From DATARH01 sp050181375 (GTDB lineage: Bacteria > Pseudomonadota > Alphaproteobacteria > ATCC43930 > CGMCC-115725): 28,519 nucleotides of DNA. How positions within the stretch are numbered: the stretch's first letter is position 1; every line of letters begins with the position of its first letter. Below the pieces are notes generated by a model. The model was given only the letters and a program-made list of their open reading frames with translations, was not told the origin of the DNA and searched no databases. The position numbers were made by a program, and so were the translations under genes. The stretch lies in the NCBI GenBank assembly GCA_050181375.1, contig JBFXDF010000015.1, positions 1 to 28,519 on the forward strand, read 5' to 3'. Of the stretch, positions 26,679-28,519 are shown one piece after another.

Positions 26679-28016
26679 TTATTCGACAATCCGGCCGGCG
26701 TTCAGCGCCACCTTGCGCACACCGGTCCCGGTACAGTTGTTCTGGAACCCGGAATTGCCGGTGAATGTGATGGTCCAGGCGATCAGCTGCGTGCATTGCG
26801 CGCCGCCGACCGAAGCGCCGCCCGCATAATCGACATGCTGCTCTGGGAAGTAAATCGCGCCTTTGATGTTCTGTGTCCCGCCCCCGTTCAAGCTGCTGCT
26901 CAAGGAATGATCGCTGCAGCGGCGATCCTGATAGATCGCGATCCCGGCCATGCTGCCCGAAGTCGGCGCAGTCAGCGTGAAAATGGCGCCGCCGTTGACC
27001 TTCGCCGTGGCACATGTCTTAGACGGATCGCTTGTAGTCAGGAGGATGGTCGTGCCGCCCGTGGCGGTTACAGTCGATCCGCCCTGGATGCTCAGTTGCC
27101 CACGATCGATGATGAATGTTCCGGGACCCAGCGTCAGCGACGAGTTGCCGGTCAGCTCCACCCCGTTGCAGAACACGTAAACTCCCGAAGCTCCGACGTT
27201 CTTCGTTTCGGATTTGCCAGCGGTCAGCTTGTAATTGTTTGAGTCGCAGCCGGAATAGGCGGGAAAACCCAGGCTGCGATACGGGTCGGTTATGGGATCG
27301 ACGCCGCGAAAGATCCCGTTCGCGGTCGTCAGGCCACTACCGCTGTAATTGCCGGCAAAATATGCCTTGTTCGCGTTGATCGTCGCGCCGCCGTTCATGT
27401 TGAGCGCCGCGGCAGCCGGCGAGTTCGCGTAAAGCGAGCAACCCGGAAAACTGAGGGCACTGGAACCCGATGTGGTCATCCCCGTTTCGTTGTTCTTGTC
27501 GAGCGCGATCACGCAGGCTTCGTAGCTCAGATTGGCGACGGCGACGGCGCGCGCGGAAATGGTCGGCCCCTGGTCCAGGAACAATGCCGAGAGGAGCGGG
27601 GGCTGCGGTTTGCTGATCGCCACCTGGACCGCGTCGGACCTGCCCTGATAGGAACCGGAGGTCGGCGGATAATTGACCGCGACGGTCGTGCCGCCGCTAC
27701 CGTCGACGAAATTGGAGCGCGCCGCGATGCTGCGGGCCTCGTTCGTCAGGGCCGTGGGGCTGGTCGTGCCGGCGGACAGAGCCGTGGCGGCGGCCGCGGC
27801 GGCGGTATCGGCGGCGCCCTGCATCGTGCGCTTTGTCAAATACCAGCTCGCCGCTTCGGCGCCGAGCCCGGCGAAGCCGACGATCGCCGGCAGCGACAGC
27901 GCGAATACCGTCGTCGCGCCGCCCGCGGTCTCGGCGCCGACAGCCTTGAGCCTGCCGAGGCTCGCGCGCCACAAGCCGCGCCTCGCCGCGTTCTTTACGA
28001 CTGCTGATTTGGGCAT
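26679..28016 (-). CDS. TadG-like pilus-assembly protein
   Basis: This 445-residue protein has a short basic N-terminus, one hydrophobic segment (about 33-55, ATTVFALSLPAIVGFAGLG) of the TadE/TadG type, the following ASWYLTKRTMQGAADTAAAAAATAL stretch in parts typical of Flp-pilus TadG, and a long secreted region rich in Gly, Ser, Thr and Asn. ACVIALDKNNETGM begins the conserved part. Several cysteines (for example in SFPGCSLY and RRCSDHSL) could form disulfides. TadG proteins act in assembly of Flp/Tad adhesive pili at the cell envelope. The ATG at 28016 follows GAGGG; a GTG at 28028 would overlap the previous stop as GTGA but has no ribosome-binding site. Confidence 0.8.
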   Translation of the reverse strand: MPKSAVVKNAARRGLWRASLGRLKAVGAETAGGATTVFALSLPAIVGFAGLGAEAASWYLTKRTMQGAADTAAAAAATALSAGTTSPTALTNEARSIAARSNFVDGSGGTTVAVNYPPTSGSYQGRSDAVQVAISKPQPPLLSALFLDQGPTISARAVAVANLSYEACVIALDKNNETGMTTSGSSALSFPGCSLYANSPAAAALNMNGGATINANKAYFAGNYSGSGLTTANGIFRGVDPITDPYRSLGFPAYSGCDSNNYKLTAGKSETKNVGASGVYVFCNGVELTGNSSLTLGPGTFIIDRGQLSIQGGSTVTATGGTTILLTTSDPSKTCATAKVNGGAIFTLTAPTSGSMAGIAIYQDRRCSDHSLSSSLNGGGTQNIKGAIYFPEQHVDYAGGASVGGAQCTQLIAWTITFTGNSGFQNNCTGTGVRKVALNAGRIVE

Positions 28017-28024
28017 CGCGGCCC

Positions 28025-28465
28025 TCACGTCGGATTGATCGGATAACAGGCCTGCGCGCTCAGATTGAGCGACACATTCAGCACCGGCAGCGTCAGCGGA
28101 TAGCTCGCCGAGACCCGGTTTCCGCAGCTCGCTTGCGCGAACGAAAAGATCGCGCCGTTGAACCCGGCTCCGGACTGCGCGGCGGCGTAGGCCGTGATCT
28201 GGTTCGCCGTGCCGCAGAGGGTGGGGTTGACGGTGGCGCAGCGCGCCGCCTGCATGACCGAATTCTCAAGCGCGTTCTGCAGCCATAGCGCGCGGCCGGC
28301 GTTGATGATGCCGAAGATAAACAGGAATAGCGGGATCGCCACGAGCGCCATTTCGAGGGACGCGTTGCCGCCTGGGTCGCGCACCACCCCGCGGCACCGC
28401 CCGCGGCATCGCATCGCCGGCCGCGACGCGTCGAGGTGGCGTTTCATTGCTCGCCGCGACGCCAT
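28025..28465 (-). CDS. TadE-like pseudopilin
   Basis: This 146-residue protein has a basic leader (1-33), a likely prepilin-peptidase site Gly33|Asn34 with Glu38 at the +5 position (GGNASLEMALVAIPLF), and a hydrophobic helix (about 39-58) followed by RALWLQNALENSVMQAARC. TadE proteins are minor pseudopilins needed to assemble Flp pili. The rest of the protein has four cysteines that may pair outside the membrane. The ATG at 28465 overlaps the preceding stop as TGATG; a start at 28447 (MKRH) is an alternative. It ends within the start region of the TadG-like gene, so the three genes form one operon. Confidence 0.85.
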   Translation of the reverse strand: MASRRAMKRHLDASRPAMRCRGRCRGVVRDPGGNASLEMALVAIPLFLFIFGIINAGRALWLQNALENSVMQAARCATVNPTLCGTANQITAYAAAQSGAGFNGAIFSFAQASCGNRVSASYPLTLPVLNVSLNLSAQACYPINPT

Positions 28466-28519
28466 CAGCGGACGCGGACCGTTGACTGTGCGGTCAAGGT
28501 CATCGAGCTGCCGAGCAGC
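28465..28519 (-). CDS. C-terminal end of a TadE/TadG-family gene (cut by window edge)
   Basis: Reading in from the window edge on the minus strand, the frame encodes LLGSSMTLTAQSTVRVR and then a TGA stop (28467-28465). A hydrophobic start followed by LTAQST near the end is the usual C-terminus of TadE-type proteins. The stop overlaps the ATG of the next gene (TGATG), which supports translation in this frame. Only 17 complete residues are visible, so the family assignment is tentative. Confidence 0.55.
   Translation of the reverse strand, partial: LLGSSMTLTAQSTVRVR

Noticed and set aside
26264..26689. 141-residue minus-strand frame between tadG and dnaQ
   Set aside because: Low-complexity composition, no ribosome-binding site, no family-like sequence; it also runs into the dnaQ start.

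Overview
The window is GC-rich DNA from an alphaproteobacterium, most likely a free-living member of the Hyphomicrobiales/Rhodospirillales type; no genus can be named from the sequence alone. The evidence is the gyrA-coaD pair, the secB/timA/dnaQ cluster, a GyrA with the acidic C-terminal insertion seen in alphaproteobacteria, general-stress (EcfG-type) promoter motifs, 3-hydroxybutyrate dehydrogenase, and palindromes with a TCAAG/CTTGA loop like the interspersed repeats common in these genomes. It reads as ordinary chromosome. I see no CRISPR array, rRNA or tRNA gene, transposase or prophage.

Layout. 49-2229: a divergent non-homologous end-joining pair (stand-alone ATP-dependent DNA ligase, and Ku), with face-to-face EcfG-like promoters between them. 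2240-9859: a long minus-strand run, read from high to low coordinates as gyrA, coaD, a small coiled-coil protein, a phthalate-dioxygenase-like Rieske oxygenase, an EamA transporter (probable CTG start), and the ATPase and permease of a NitT/TauT-type ABC importer without its binding protein. 10132-10323: a 63-residue Trp/Tyr-rich membrane protein. 10351-13827: a giant MFS/acyltransferase/acyl-ACP-synthetase fusion (LplT-Aas type). 14047-16562: two VOC proteins and a HAD-IIA hydrolase, with a cluster of repeat palindromes. 16576-17094: a DsrE-family C-terminal remnant behind a His-rich conserved small protein. 17144-17926: 3-hydroxybutyrate dehydrogenase, followed by a strong hairpin and a repeat-rich spacer. 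18258-21886: the selenium operon selD-selA, with SelD fused to an FAD oxidoreductase. 22088-24064: a soluble PAS-PAS hybrid histidine kinase behind an EcfG-like promoter. 24104-26279: timA, secB and dnaQ. 26679-28519: three TadE/TadG-type pilus-assembly genes, the first one cut by the window edge.

How the parts relate. Ku and the ligase form a two-protein double-strand-break repair system, and the promoter motifs suggest stress or stationary-phase control. SelD makes selenophosphate and SelA uses it to make Sec-tRNA; selB and selC are not in the window. The Rieske oxygenase and the downstream transporters look co-transcribed and may serve uptake and oxidation of an aromatic or sulfonated compound, but the substrate is unknown. 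I found no clearly new multi-gene system. The points most worth a second look are the paired EcfG-like promoters of the NHEJ genes, the CTG start, the DsrE remnant, the 22-bp-spaced CAGGG repeats and the two small uncharacterised proteins.
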